Assembly: GCA_035591015.1 (NCBI GenBank) | Contig: JAXIUW010218062.1 | Span: forward strand, 61,679-125,678 | Origin: Cephalothrix simula | Taxonomy: Eukaryota > Nemertea > Palaeonemertea > Archinemertea > Cephalotrichidae | DNA length: 64,000 bases | Direction of reading: 5' to 3' | Shown here: positions 43,275 to 52,074 of the stretch, in pieces | How the letters are laid out: each line of letters begins with the position of its first letter | Numbering within the stretch: the first letter of the stretch is position 1 | Program-made: the position numbers and the translations under genes | Notes under the pieces: model-generated | Databases searched by the model: none | The model's input: only the letters and a program-made list of their open reading frames with translations | Told to the model about the DNA's origin: nothing

Positions 43275-45161
43275 ATGACGAATAAAGGAACCGCCACTAA
43301 GAACACCGCCTCGCCTAGTGCAACAACCAAAGCTGAGGCAGATACCGAAGTGCAAAAAGGATATACTACCAGCAGCTTATCAATCATAAAGCGTAGTCAT
43401 TACTGTGGCGAAGTAAGTGAAAATGAGATTGGGCAAACCATTAGCCTGTCGGGTTGGGTTAATCGGCGGCGCGACCACGGCGGAGTTATCTTTATTGATT
43501 TGAGAGATCACAGCGGAATAGTTCAGATAGTTTTCAAACCAGATACGGATCATGTTCTGCATCAGCAAGCTGGCACACTGCGCAATGAATATGTTTTGGG
43601 AGGCTTAGGCAAAGTTGTGATGCGTGAAGACGAAAACCATAATCCTAACTTATTTACTGGAAAAATAGAAGTTTTAATTGAGCAGATGGTCATCTACAAT
43701 CCATCTATTCCGCCTAAGTTTGAGCTAGATGGCACAGTAGATGAGATGCTACGGATGACTAATCGTTATTACGATTTACGCCGAGATTCTTTACAACGTA
43801 ATCTGCGCATTCGTTCTCAAGCCGGCCACATGGTAAGAAGCTTCTTTTTTGAGCATAGGTTTGTTGAGATAGAAACTCCCACGCTGACTAAGGCTACTCC
43901 TGAAGGCGCACGTGATTATCTAGTCCCTTCAAGAGTAAATCCGGGAGAGTTTTACGCACTGCCACAGTCTCCGCAATTATTTAAGCAATTACTGATGGTT
44001 GGCGGCCTTGATCGCTATTTTCAGATTGCCCGTTGCTATCGTGATGAAGACCTCCGTGGTAATCGCCAGCCAGAGTTCACACAGATTGATGTTGAGTTAT
44101 CCTTTACTGAAGAAGATGAAGTTATTGACTTAATCAGCAAACTATTGCAGCGGTTATTTAGCACGCTGCTCAAAATAGATGTTCCGCTGCCCATGCCTCG
44201 CCTAAGTTGGGCTGAAGCTATGGAAAAATACGGCACCGATGCTCCTGACCTACGCTTTGATTTGCCCATAGTTGATTTAAGCTCTAGCGTAGCCCATTCA
44301 GGCTTTGCCGTCTTTAGCGATGCCGTTCAGAAGGGGCAGTTTGTTCGTGCGATTAGAGTTCCCGGCGGTGCCAGCTTGTCACGGCGTGAAATAGACATCG
44401 CCACAGAGGTTGCCACCCAGTTTGGTGCTAAAGGCATGGCTTGGATTAAATACGATGGGCAAGAGTGGAAATCACCCATTGCTAAGTTTATTGATGATGA
44501 GCTAAAAGCCAAAATCAATTCCCAGCTAGGCTTAAATGCTGGCGACCTTGCCGTATTCTCGGTAGATAGCTATGCCAAAACCTGCGCTGTATTGGCTATT
44601 CTACGCATCCATTTTGCTAAGAAGCTCAACCTAATTGACGAAAGCCTTTATCGCTTTGTGTGGATAACCGACTTTCCATTGCTTGAACGTAGCGATGACG
44701 GTAAATTAACGGCCATGCACCACCCCTTTACTATGCCTGTAGAAGATGACTTGCTTAAGCAAAGTGACCCTACTCGCATTAGATCTCGTGCCTATGACAT
44801 CGTACTTAATGGAGTTGAGCTAGGCGGCGGTTCTATCCGTAATCATCGCAGTGATCTTCAGGCTAAAGTTTTTGATTTAATCGGACTTTCAAGCACTGAG
44901 GCTAAAGAAAAATTTGGCTTCTTGTTAGAGGCATTGCAAAGCGGCGCACCACCCCATGGAGGTATCGCCTTGGGCTTTGATCGCATCATTATGTTTTTGG
45001 TCAACACGCAATCTATCCGTGATGTAATAGCCTTCCCTAAAACTCAGCGTGCTGCTGATTTAATGACGCAAGCCCCTGCACCCGTCAGCGATGAACAACT
45101 GGCCGAGTTACACATTAAGAGTGTGCTACCACCCGCTCACAAGCCGAAGCACTCAGATTAG
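43275..45161 (+). CDS. aspS: Aspartyl-tRNA synthetase, bacterial type
   Basis: 628 residues. N-terminal OB anticodon domain (about 40-145: SLSGWVNRRRDHGGVIFIDLRDHSGIVQIV). Class II core with motif 2 (QIARCYRDEDLRGNRQPEFTQID), the inserted GAD domain (about 315-450, as in bacterial AspS), and motif 3 (HGGIALGFDRIIMFLVN). It charges tRNA-Asp; discriminating versus non-discriminating specificity is not decided by eye. The first ~38 residues are a low-complexity T/K/A extension without an alternative ATG downstream before the conserved SHYCGEV, so I keep it. The last codons are inside a 14-bp tandem array. Confidence 0.95.
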   Translation: MTNKGTATKNTASPSATTKAEADTEVQKGYTTSSLSIIKRSHYCGEVSENEIGQTISLSGWVNRRRDHGGVIFIDLRDHSGIVQIVFKPDTDHVLHQQAGTLRNEYVLGGLGKVVMREDENHNPNLFTGKIEVLIEQMVIYNPSIPPKFELDGTVDEMLRMTNRYYDLRRDSLQRNLRIRSQAGHMVRSFFFEHRFVEIETPTLTKATPEGARDYLVPSRVNPGEFYALPQSPQLFKQLLMVGGLDRYFQIARCYRDEDLRGNRQPEFTQIDVELSFTEEDEVIDLISKLLQRLFSTLLKIDVPLPMPRLSWAEAMEKYGTDAPDLRFDLPIVDLSSSVAHSGFAVFSDAVQKGQFVRAIRVPGGASLSRREIDIATEVATQFGAKGMAWIKYDGQEWKSPIAKFIDDELKAKINSQLGLNAGDLAVFSVDSYAKTCAVLAILRIHFAKKLNLIDESLYRFVWITDFPLLERSDDGKLTAMHHPFTMPVEDDLLKQSDPTRIRSRAYDIVLNGVELGGGSIRNHRSDLQAKVFDLIGLSSTEAKEKFGFLLEALQSGAPPHGGIALGFDRIIMFLVNTQSIRDVIAFPKTQRAADLMTQAPAPVSDEQLAELHIKSVLPPAHKPKHSD

Positions 45162-45230
45162 CGTTCTCAGATTAACGTACTCAAGTTAAGGCATTCAGGT
45201 AAAGCTACTCAAGTAAAGTACTCAAATTAA
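45149..45230 (+). repeat. 14-bp tandem array filling the aspS-livH junction
   Basis: Six units: GCACTCAGATTA (short), GCGTTCTCAGATTA, ACGTACTCAAGTTA, AGGCATTCAGGTAA, AGCTACTCAAGTAA and AGTACTCAAATTAA. The first includes the last codons and stop of aspS; the last reaches the stop of the convergent livH. The whole intergenic gap is therefore repeat. Confidence 0.85.
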
Positions 45231-46105
45231 ATCGTTTTAGAGGCTAGACCCTGTGGGCGCACTAGCAAAATCAACATAGCCAGCAGGAAGGGCGTGAAAC
45301 TTTCTGTGCCGTAGATGTTGAGGTATGTTCCACAGACTACCTCAATAAGTTTTTCAAGCATTCCAATGCTGATTGCTGCCAAAAGAGTTCCGCTCATGCT
45401 GCTTAAACCGCCGGCGAGCAGTATGGCCATCACCTTGAGCATAATCAAAACTAAGCTATGCTGAATGCCAATTATTGAGCCCCAAAGTATTCCGCCGATA
45501 AGACTGACTATACTAGCCATAATCCAGCCCATTGTTGAACAGCGCCTTAGGCTTATGCCGCTGGCCTGAGCGGCTTCGGGATTGTCAGCGCAGGCACGTA
45601 AAGCCAAGCCAAGTTTGGTTCTATTAAATAAAAAACCCAGCCCGATAATAAGTGCCAGCGTTAATCCAATTACTAGCAAATCAAAATGACTCAATAAAAT
45701 TGGTAGACCGTCTAAGGGCTTGTTGCTAATGCCTAAATCTAGCTGATAAACTCCAGCTCCCCACATTAGCTGCGCTAGCCCTTCAATCATGATGCTTAAC
45801 CCGATAGTGGCCATAAACAAACTATCTGCCGAGCGGTTAAGCAGCGGCCTGAGCACATAATTAGGAATACTAAAGCCCGCACAGGCCATGAGCAGGCCGG
45901 CCATTATCACCGCTGCCCAAAATGATAGCCCTTGCTCAATAAGTTTAGCCAAAGCCAAGCTGCCCCACAAACACAGCGCACCTTGAGCAAAATTGAATAT
46001 ACGTGATGTTTTGTAGATTAAAATAAAGCCTAAAGCAACCAACGCATATAAAAAACCCTGCGTTAATCCATCAAATAATGCTTTCAGTAATAATCCTGAA
46101 TTCAT
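45227..46105 (-). CDS. livH: Branched-chain amino acid ABC permease, LivH type
   Basis: 292 residues, about eight hydrophobic helices. LivH landmarks: GLTQGFLYALVALGFILIYKTSRIFNFAQGAL at the N-terminus and GLALRACADNPEAAQASGISL in the cytoplasmic loop. It is an inner-membrane permease for leucine-type amino acids or amides. LivM, LivF and the binding protein are not in the window. It starts ten bases after livG and is last in the leftward operon. Confidence 0.92.
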   Translation of the reverse strand: MNSGLLLKALFDGLTQGFLYALVALGFILIYKTSRIFNFAQGALCLWGSLALAKLIEQGLSFWAAVIMAGLLMACAGFSIPNYVLRPLLNRSADSLFMATIGLSIMIEGLAQLMWGAGVYQLDLGISNKPLDGLPILLSHFDLLVIGLTLALIIGLGFLFNRTKLGLALRACADNPEAAQASGISLRRCSTMGWIMASIVSLIGGILWGSIIGIQHSLVLIMLKVMAILLAGGLSSMSGTLLAAISIGMLEKLIEVVCGTYLNIYGTESFTPFLLAMLILLVRPQGLASKTI

Positions 46106-46115
46106 TCTGTTTTTT

Positions 46116-46949
46116 TTAACGATAATGCCTTGCTATAACCTCTGCGGTGTCGTCCATTAGTTTGCGACCCGCCTCAAGCACAACTACCCGCTGACAATAA
46201 TCAAATATAGACTGTGTGTCATGCTCAATCATCAAAATACTTTGCCTTTCAACTTGGTGCAAATACTGGATTAACCTAAGCATATTCAGCTTATTTTCTG
46301 TACTTAATCCAGACAATGGCTCATCCAACAGCAATAAATCAGGGCTTTGCGCCACCGCCCGTGCCATCGCAACCATTTTGCGTAATCCATAAGATAACTG
46401 ACCTACCTCTTGATTGGCTAATTTTTCAATGCCGAACTTGGAGAGTATAGAATATGCGTAGGCGTACTGCTCTGTTTCTACAGCAGAGTTCTTGCCCCAA
46501 TATAATGCCTGTTGCAATAGGTTTGTCTTGATAAAGGTATGACGCGCACAAAGGATATTCTGGATGACCGTCATACTGTCAAAGACCGTTCCATCTTGAA
46601 AGGTGCGTGCAATGCCCGCTTGTGCAATTCGCCAAGACTTTGCATAAGCCCTGTTCTTAAACAGCACCTCGCCCCGTTGCTGGCGCACAAATCCTGAGAT
46701 AACATTTAGTAAAGTTGTTTTGCCAGAGCCATTTTGACCAATCAGCCCAACTAGTTCGCCTTGGAACAGTTTTAAGTTTAGCCCATCCAGAGCGGTTAAT
46801 GCTCCAAAACAAACTTCCACATTGCGCAACTCTAGCAGACAATTAGCAGATTCTTGTGGCTTAAAAGAATCTTGCTTTTGCAATGAGCCGTAATCTTTGG
46901 TTGTACTATGTGAGATTGTTTTAAGACTACTTGCCCATAGATTAGGCAT
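46116..46949 (-). CDS. livG: Branched-chain amino acid ABC ATPase, LivG type
   Basis: 277 residues. Walker A GQNGSGKTT (about residue 73), signature LSYGLRKMVAMARA (usually LSYGQQR), Walker B LLLLDEPLSG, H-loop IEHD. The LivG-type ARTFQDGTVFDSMTVIQNIL segment is recognisable. An N-terminal extension of ~38 residues (SLKTISHSTTKDYGSLQKQD) precedes the usual start, but no strong internal start is evident. It overlaps the upstream lipoprotein gene by one base, so the two are coupled. Confidence 0.9.
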   Translation of the reverse strand: MPNLWASSLKTISHSTTKDYGSLQKQDSFKPQESANCLLELRNVEVCFGALTALDGLNLKLFQGELVGLIGQNGSGKTTLLNVISGFVRQQRGEVLFKNRAYAKSWRIAQAGIARTFQDGTVFDSMTVIQNILCARHTFIKTNLLQQALYWGKNSAVETEQYAYAYSILSKFGIEKLANQEVGQLSYGLRKMVAMARAVAQSPDLLLLDEPLSGLSTENKLNMLRLIQYLHQVERQSILMIEHDTQSIFDYCQRVVVLEAGRKLMDDTAEVIARHYR

Positions 46950-47602
46950 TAGTTTTGGCCGAGTTCAGTCAGCCTAGCATAGCGGATACGATGCCATCTA
47001 GGCAAAAGAGCTTCGGCAAACTCGTCTTCAATGTCTTTGGCGAGCAGGCTATATTCTGTCTTCATCTCTGCCGGTGTTGGCACAGATGAATACTTGCGCC
47101 GAATATGAGTTGCCCAGCCTAAGTCTCCGCTAGTCAAATTGATTAATTCGGCCACGGCAAAGATCTGCCGTTTATCATCGCAAACTAGGCAGTCTTCGCT
47201 AAAAAATTTAATGCTCAGTAGCCAATCATAGTCTATGGTCTGAGCCAATTCAGCCAAGGCATCACGATTATAAACGCCGTAATTAATCAAAAAGCTGGAT
47301 ATAACTTGATACTGCTCAAGCGTTAGCTCATCGCCGGTATACAGCTGCTTAAACTGCTGATTGGTGGTTAGATCTACATTCCCTGACTGTTTGGCAGCTG
47401 CGGGCAAGTTTTCTAATAACTGTGGCTGGCCTTGAGGCAGGCGTGTGTCCAGCATCAGAATGCTTTGCCCAGACATATTGCCGGCATGGTAGTTGTATTC
47501 TACGGCATAGTCGCCCACACCGCACGCCGAGAGCATAAAGAATGCACCAAATAATACAGTTAGTTTAGCCGCTGGGCGAGCTAAGAATATCTTGTTGAGC
47601 AA
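46949..47602 (-). CDS. Outer-membrane-type lipoprotein of unknown function
   Basis: 217 residues with a strong lipobox (FFMLSAC; Cys at about residue 27). The mature part has conserved-looking segments LDTRLPQGQPQLLENL and DWLLSIKFFSEDCLVCDDKRQIFAVAELINLTSGDLGWA, the latter with a Cys pair, but no family I recognise. Its start overlaps the amiC 3' end by 38 bases and its stop overlaps livG by one base, so it is tightly coupled in the operon. The residue after the Cys is Gly, which does not argue for inner-membrane retention. Confidence 0.75.
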   Translation of the reverse strand: MLNKIFLARPAAKLTVLFGAFFMLSACGVGDYAVEYNYHAGNMSGQSILMLDTRLPQGQPQLLENLPAAAKQSGNVDLTTNQQFKQLYTGDELTLEQYQVISSFLINYGVYNRDALAELAQTIDYDWLLSIKFFSEDCLVCDDKRQIFAVAELINLTSGDLGWATHIRRKYSSVPTPAEMKTEYSLLAKDIEDEFAEALLPRWHRIRYARLTELGQN

Positions 47603-49274
47603 TTTTTTCGCTGTTAATGTAAGAGTTTAGCCCTTGACGAATACCATCGGCAAGATGGTTCAGATATTTATCGCTGGCGATGCGCTTGCTTTCCATCGGA
47701 TTAGTAACAAAGCCACCTTCAATAAGAATACTGGGCATTTCTGCACCCATCAAGACCATAAACGGAGCCTGTTTTACTCCCAAATCACGTACATTATAAT
47801 TCTTTTTGAGATTAGAAACTAGCCTAGTTTGTAGCGAATAGGCCAAACGGCTTGATTCAATTACGTTTGTATCACGCAATAGGTCAGACAAAATAACCTC
47901 TAAACTGCTGATAGATTTGGTAGAACTAGCATTCTCACGTGCCGCTACTTCTAATGACTGCTTATCGCTGCTCAGATTCAGAAAATAAGTTTCAACACCC
48001 CAAAAACGCTGGATTTTGTGCGCATTAAAATGTAGCGAGATAAATAAATCTGCCTGCATATTGCTAGCAATTTCAGTGCGCTTGGTTAGTGGAATGAATA
48101 TATCTGTTGAGCGTGTTAGCGTTACTTTAAGATCAGAATGATGCTCAAGCAACTTTTTTTTCAGAATCTTCGCCAGTCTTAGTACGAGGTCTTTTTCTTT
48201 AAGGTTAAAGGCAGTAGCTCCGGGGTCTTTACCACCATGACCGGGGTCAATCACGATGTGCTGAACTTTAAGGCCTAAGGCATCTTTAATTGAGGTTACA
48301 TCTTGGTTCGTATTTGAGGCGAGCTTATAGCTGTAATCTTCAGTTATATCAATGATTAAATTGCTTGCACGGGGCAAGTCTAACTGGCGAATGGTAAATG
48401 AGGCCGGCTTGGTAAGATCAAAAACCACCCGAGTGCGCTCGTGGCCATGTTCACTAAGTCTAATTTTACTTAAAAGCTCGTTTTGGATAAGGGTTTCATT
48501 GTCAACCGACTTGGCAATACGAGAGCCAATAAGATCTATATAAATGCGTGGATTGCTGTCTTTACTGCCCGGTATATTGTTATAGCGATACTTAACAGAT
48601 TTACTTAATGCGATTATAATGCGCACCGATTGATTAACTTCAGAATAAATTATCTCTTTAATTATAGGCGGCGCATCTGGGTTTGAAGCCGCTACCGTTT
48701 TTGGTTGAGGCTTGGTTTTAGTGCTAGTGGGTCGGCTAGTATTTTGATATTTTACTAAGGCTGCCTGCGGAGTGCTTTTTTCTTGAGATACTGCGCCAAA
48801 GTTTAAATAAACTCTGTTAAGAGCTGACAGCTGTTGAAAGCTATCATCGGTAAGCCGATGTGTTGGAAAAATTTTGGTGAAGCCCTTAAATGCGGCTACG
48901 GCTTGCTCTAGGTCAGTTATGTTTTGGCCTTTATCAGCTAGGTAGGCTTCTCTCCATGACAGTCCTTGACTATATAAACTGTCTGCACTGCGCCGATGAG
49001 TTCGTTTAGCTTTTTTGTGGATGGCTGAAAACTCAGCGGCCAACTTTCGCCAGTCTGTAGCCGAAGTCTTTTTGGCACGAGACTTATGAAATTTCCATGC
49101 TACTTCTTTGTATTCTTTTTCAATATTAGCCTGTTCAGCACTGCTTTTACTTGTACCACCAGCGTAAGCAGAAGTCGCAAAGTTTGTACACAAAAATAGT
49201 GCTACACCTACGCCCAGCATTAGGGCGGCGGTTTGGTTTAGATCTAGTCTAGCTAATAATCTTTTTGAGTTCAT
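47565..49274 (-). CDS. N-acetylmuramoyl-L-alanine amidase, AmiC/Amidase_3 type
   Basis: About 569 residues from ATG 49274; the frame extends upstream to 49334, but MNSKRLLARL precedes the signal peptide (LGVGVALFLCTNFATSAYAGG) and is preferred. Order: signal (to about 39), a helical TPR-like linker (about 45-150), AMIN domain (about 200-315, with RIIIALSKSVKYRYN), and Amidase_3 (about 340-550). The zinc site is HIVIDPGHGGKDPGA (His), EKDLVLRLAKIL (Glu), SLHFNAH (His) and PSILIEGGFVTNP (Glu). It cleaves the stem peptide at septa during daughter separation. It overlaps mutS by 26 bases. Confidence 0.93.
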   Translation of the reverse strand: MNSKRLLARLDLNQTAALMLGVGVALFLCTNFATSAYAGGTSKSSAEQANIEKEYKEVAWKFHKSRAKKTSATDWRKLAAEFSAIHKKAKRTHRRSADSLYSQGLSWREAYLADKGQNITDLEQAVAAFKGFTKIFPTHRLTDDSFQQLSALNRVYLNFGAVSQEKSTPQAALVKYQNTSRPTSTKTKPQPKTVAASNPDAPPIIKEIIYSEVNQSVRIIIALSKSVKYRYNNIPGSKDSNPRIYIDLIGSRIAKSVDNETLIQNELLSKIRLSEHGHERTRVVFDLTKPASFTIRQLDLPRASNLIIDITEDYSYKLASNTNQDVTSIKDALGLKVQHIVIDPGHGGKDPGATAFNLKEKDLVLRLAKILKKKLLEHHSDLKVTLTRSTDIFIPLTKRTEIASNMQADLFISLHFNAHKIQRFWGVETYFLNLSSDKQSLEVAARENASSTKSISSLEVILSDLLRDTNVIESSRLAYSLQTRLVSNLKKNYNVRDLGVKQAPFMVLMGAEMPSILIEGGFVTNPMESKRIASDKYLNHLADGIRQGLNSYINSEKIAQQDILSSPSG

Positions 49275-51873
49275 AGATAAAATCAAGTGCTTCGCGTGGT
49301 GATAGATTATCGGGCTTAATCGCTGATAATTCATCTAATACGCTAACCTGCCTCTCATCCATGACCGACTCGGTAGCTATATCGGGTAAAGTTGCTTCTA
49401 ACTGCAACTCACCATTAGAAAACTGCTGCATTACTTGTCTAGCGCGACTGATTATTGCCTCGGGAATGCCAGCAATACGGGCTACATCTATGCCATAGCT
49501 TTGATTGCTTTGCCCCTTCTTCAATAGGCGCATAAATACTAATTCATTATGTTGACGCTCAATCGGAATATGAAAATTCTGCATGTATGGCAGTGCTTCA
49601 TCTAACTTTGTTAACTCATGATAATGGGTTGCAAACATTGTGAAAGGCTTGACCCGATTGATATACTCAACTAAAGCCCATGCAATGCTAATGCCATCAT
49701 AAGTGCTGGTACCACGGCCGACTTCATCAAGAATAATCAAACTATTTTCGGTCATATTCTGCACTATACTCGCAGCTTCAACCATTTCAGCCATAAAGGT
49801 GCTTTGCCCATGAACAATATCATCCGAGGCTCCAATGCGAGTAAAAATACGATCAACAATTGATGACCGCATGGCAGTAGCTGGCACAAAAGACCCCATC
49901 TGCGCCATCAACTGTAATAACGCTGTTTGACGCATTACGGTTGATTTACCAGCCATATTTGGACCGGTAATCAGCATAACATGGCACTCATCTTCAACAA
50001 AATCAACGCTATTGGGTACAAAAACCATATCTTCCATGCGCTCCATCATAGGATGACGGCCATCGCTGATACTAATCCGCCGGCTTTCTGTTTTATCTAA
50101 CAGAGTCGGCCGACAATAATTATAGTCTCTGGCAATCTTGGCCAAGGTACTAAAAACATCCAAATTAGCAACGGCCTCAATAGTAGTCTTGAGCCGTCTG
50201 AAAAATCCACGGACTATTGTGCAGAGTTCTTCAAAAATTTCGCTCTCAAGCGTGATAATGCGTTCTTCAGCACCCAATATTTTATCTTCCATATCTTTTA
50301 GTTCATTAGTTGAGTAACGCTCTGAATTAACTAATGTTTGTCGCCGATGATAGTGTTGCGGAATTTTATCTTTGTGGGCATGTGGCACCTCTATGTAATA
50401 GCCAAACACACGATTATAACGAACCTTTAATGCGCTTATGCCAGTTTGCCTGCGCTCTGTTTCTTCAAAATTCAAAATTACTTGCTTAACATTATTAGCA
50501 ATATCACGAAGTTGATCTAACTCTATGTTAAAGCCTTCAGCAATATAGCCACCGCTTGAAGTTTTTGTAGGCAGCTCTGTTTTGAGGCGTTTGTTAATAC
50601 TCTGCAAAAGCTCGGGCAAGGGGTCTATACGCTCAAAAATTCTATTGATTAAAGGCGACTGCCAGCCATCTGCCACAGTATCAAGCTCTTGCAGGTGTGT
50701 CAGTGAATTGCGCAGTTTCTGCATGTTAGTCAGATTCTTATCGGGCAAAGATAGTCGTGCCACAAAGCGTTCTAGGTCGCCCAACTTACCTAAAATAGCA
50801 CGCACCGCTTCATTCTTAATCAGGTCACTCTGCAACTCAGATACAGAATCAAGCCGATTATTAATGCGCTCAACCTCATTTAGAGGATAATTAATGTACT
50901 TGCGCAATAGTCTGGCACCCATTGGCGTTTGTGTTTTATTAAGCACTCCAAACAGGGTGTGCTGCTGGCTTTGTCCACTCAAAGATTTGAAAACTTCAAG
51001 ATTCCTCACGGTACTGCCATCAATTTGCAGAAATTTAATATTATTGAGCGTTCTAATTTGGCTAATGTGCAAAAGAGAGTCTTTTTGCGTACGCAGGGCA
51101 TAGCTAAGCAGGGCACCGGCCACACCCAAGGCCGGGCTTTGCTCACTTAGGTTATGTGTAGATAAGTCAGCAACCCCAAAGTGCTTTTTAATCAAAGCCA
51201 AGCCTTGCTCGTGTTCAAAATCTTTTTCTGGCAGGCGTTCTAGGCAAAGGTTTTCTCTAAATGCTCTTGCATAATTTCCCTTGAGTTTGTTTAAGCGTTG
51301 CTCATGATAAAGGTTGCTACTAAAAGGAATAACCAGTTCATAAACCAGATTATTTTCGGCATAGAGGCTATCTAAATCTTCTAACTCTAAAACTAAAAAC
51401 TCGCCAGTGCTCATGTCTAACAAAGCTCCCGGTGGCTTTTTTTGGCGGTGATCTAAGGCTAGTACATATTTTGGGCTACTACTTGAAGCATCATCATCTG
51501 TGCCTACATAAGTACCCGGAGTAAATATTCGCACCACTTCACGGCGCACTAAACCCTTACCAGAAGCGGGTTCTACCTGCTCACACAAAGCTACCTTGTG
51601 TCCGCCATCAACAAGGCGTTTAATGTAGTTATCACGAGCATGATACGGCACCCCGCACATGGGTACAGCATTGGCGGTATTCTTATTGCGTGTGGTTAAC
51701 ACAATGTTGAGCGCTTTTGAGGCCGTTTGTGCATCTTGTCCAAACATCTCGTAAAAGTCGCCAGCTCTGAAAAAGATGATGCAGTCTTGATGGCTTTGCT
51801 TAATAGCGTCAAACTGACGCTGCATCGGCGTACCCCCAGCAGAGTTATTCTTTTCTAAATCAGTGCTAGTCAT
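49249..51873 (-). CDS. mutS: DNA mismatch-repair ATPase MutS
   Basis: 874 residues, full-length MutS. Mismatch-binding domain with the Phe-x-Glu (GDFYEMFGQDA, about residues 36-45), connector and lever domains (about 130-560), and ATPase with Walker A GPNMAGKST (about 625) and LIILDEVGRGTSTYDG. The C-terminal dimerisation helix is present. It recognises mispairs and recruits MutL. Co-transcription with an amidase is unusual and is shown by the 26-base overlap. Confidence 0.98.
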   Translation of the reverse strand: MTSTDLEKNNSAGGTPMQRQFDAIKQSHQDCIIFFRAGDFYEMFGQDAQTASKALNIVLTTRNKNTANAVPMCGVPYHARDNYIKRLVDGGHKVALCEQVEPASGKGLVRREVVRIFTPGTYVGTDDDASSSSPKYVLALDHRQKKPPGALLDMSTGEFLVLELEDLDSLYAENNLVYELVIPFSSNLYHEQRLNKLKGNYARAFRENLCLERLPEKDFEHEQGLALIKKHFGVADLSTHNLSEQSPALGVAGALLSYALRTQKDSLLHISQIRTLNNIKFLQIDGSTVRNLEVFKSLSGQSQQHTLFGVLNKTQTPMGARLLRKYINYPLNEVERINNRLDSVSELQSDLIKNEAVRAILGKLGDLERFVARLSLPDKNLTNMQKLRNSLTHLQELDTVADGWQSPLINRIFERIDPLPELLQSINKRLKTELPTKTSSGGYIAEGFNIELDQLRDIANNVKQVILNFEETERRQTGISALKVRYNRVFGYYIEVPHAHKDKIPQHYHRRQTLVNSERYSTNELKDMEDKILGAEERIITLESEIFEELCTIVRGFFRRLKTTIEAVANLDVFSTLAKIARDYNYCRPTLLDKTESRRISISDGRHPMMERMEDMVFVPNSVDFVEDECHVMLITGPNMAGKSTVMRQTALLQLMAQMGSFVPATAMRSSIVDRIFTRIGASDDIVHGQSTFMAEMVEAASIVQNMTENSLIILDEVGRGTSTYDGISIAWALVEYINRVKPFTMFATHYHELTKLDEALPYMQNFHIPIERQHNELVFMRLLKKGQSNQSYGIDVARIAGIPEAIISRARQVMQQFSNGELQLEATLPDIATESVMDERQVSVLDELSAIKPDNLSPREALDFIYELKKIIS

Positions 51874-52001
51874 ATGACTCTAAAAGCGATAAAATACAGC
51901 ATAAGGCCAGTGGTTGACTGCCTCGCTGTCCTTTACAGGCTTCATACATCAGACCAAAATATGGCTTGGCGTTATAGAGGCGTGGCCACTAGATAACGCT
52001 G

Positions 52002-52016
52002 TGGAATAATTATTGC
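52002..52016 (+). promoter_or_regulatory. Probable sigma-54 promoter of fliM
   Basis: TGGAAT, five bases, TTGC: GG and GC are ten bases apart, but the -24 C is A. It lies 58 bases before the fliM start. Strength is likely lower than the flgF site. It matches the pattern of RpoN control seen at flgF and flgK. Confidence 0.5.
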
Positions 52017-52074
52017 GTACACAATTACTAGTGAACAAAGAGTAACATTTTCTACAAGGTTTTTCTAATTAAGC

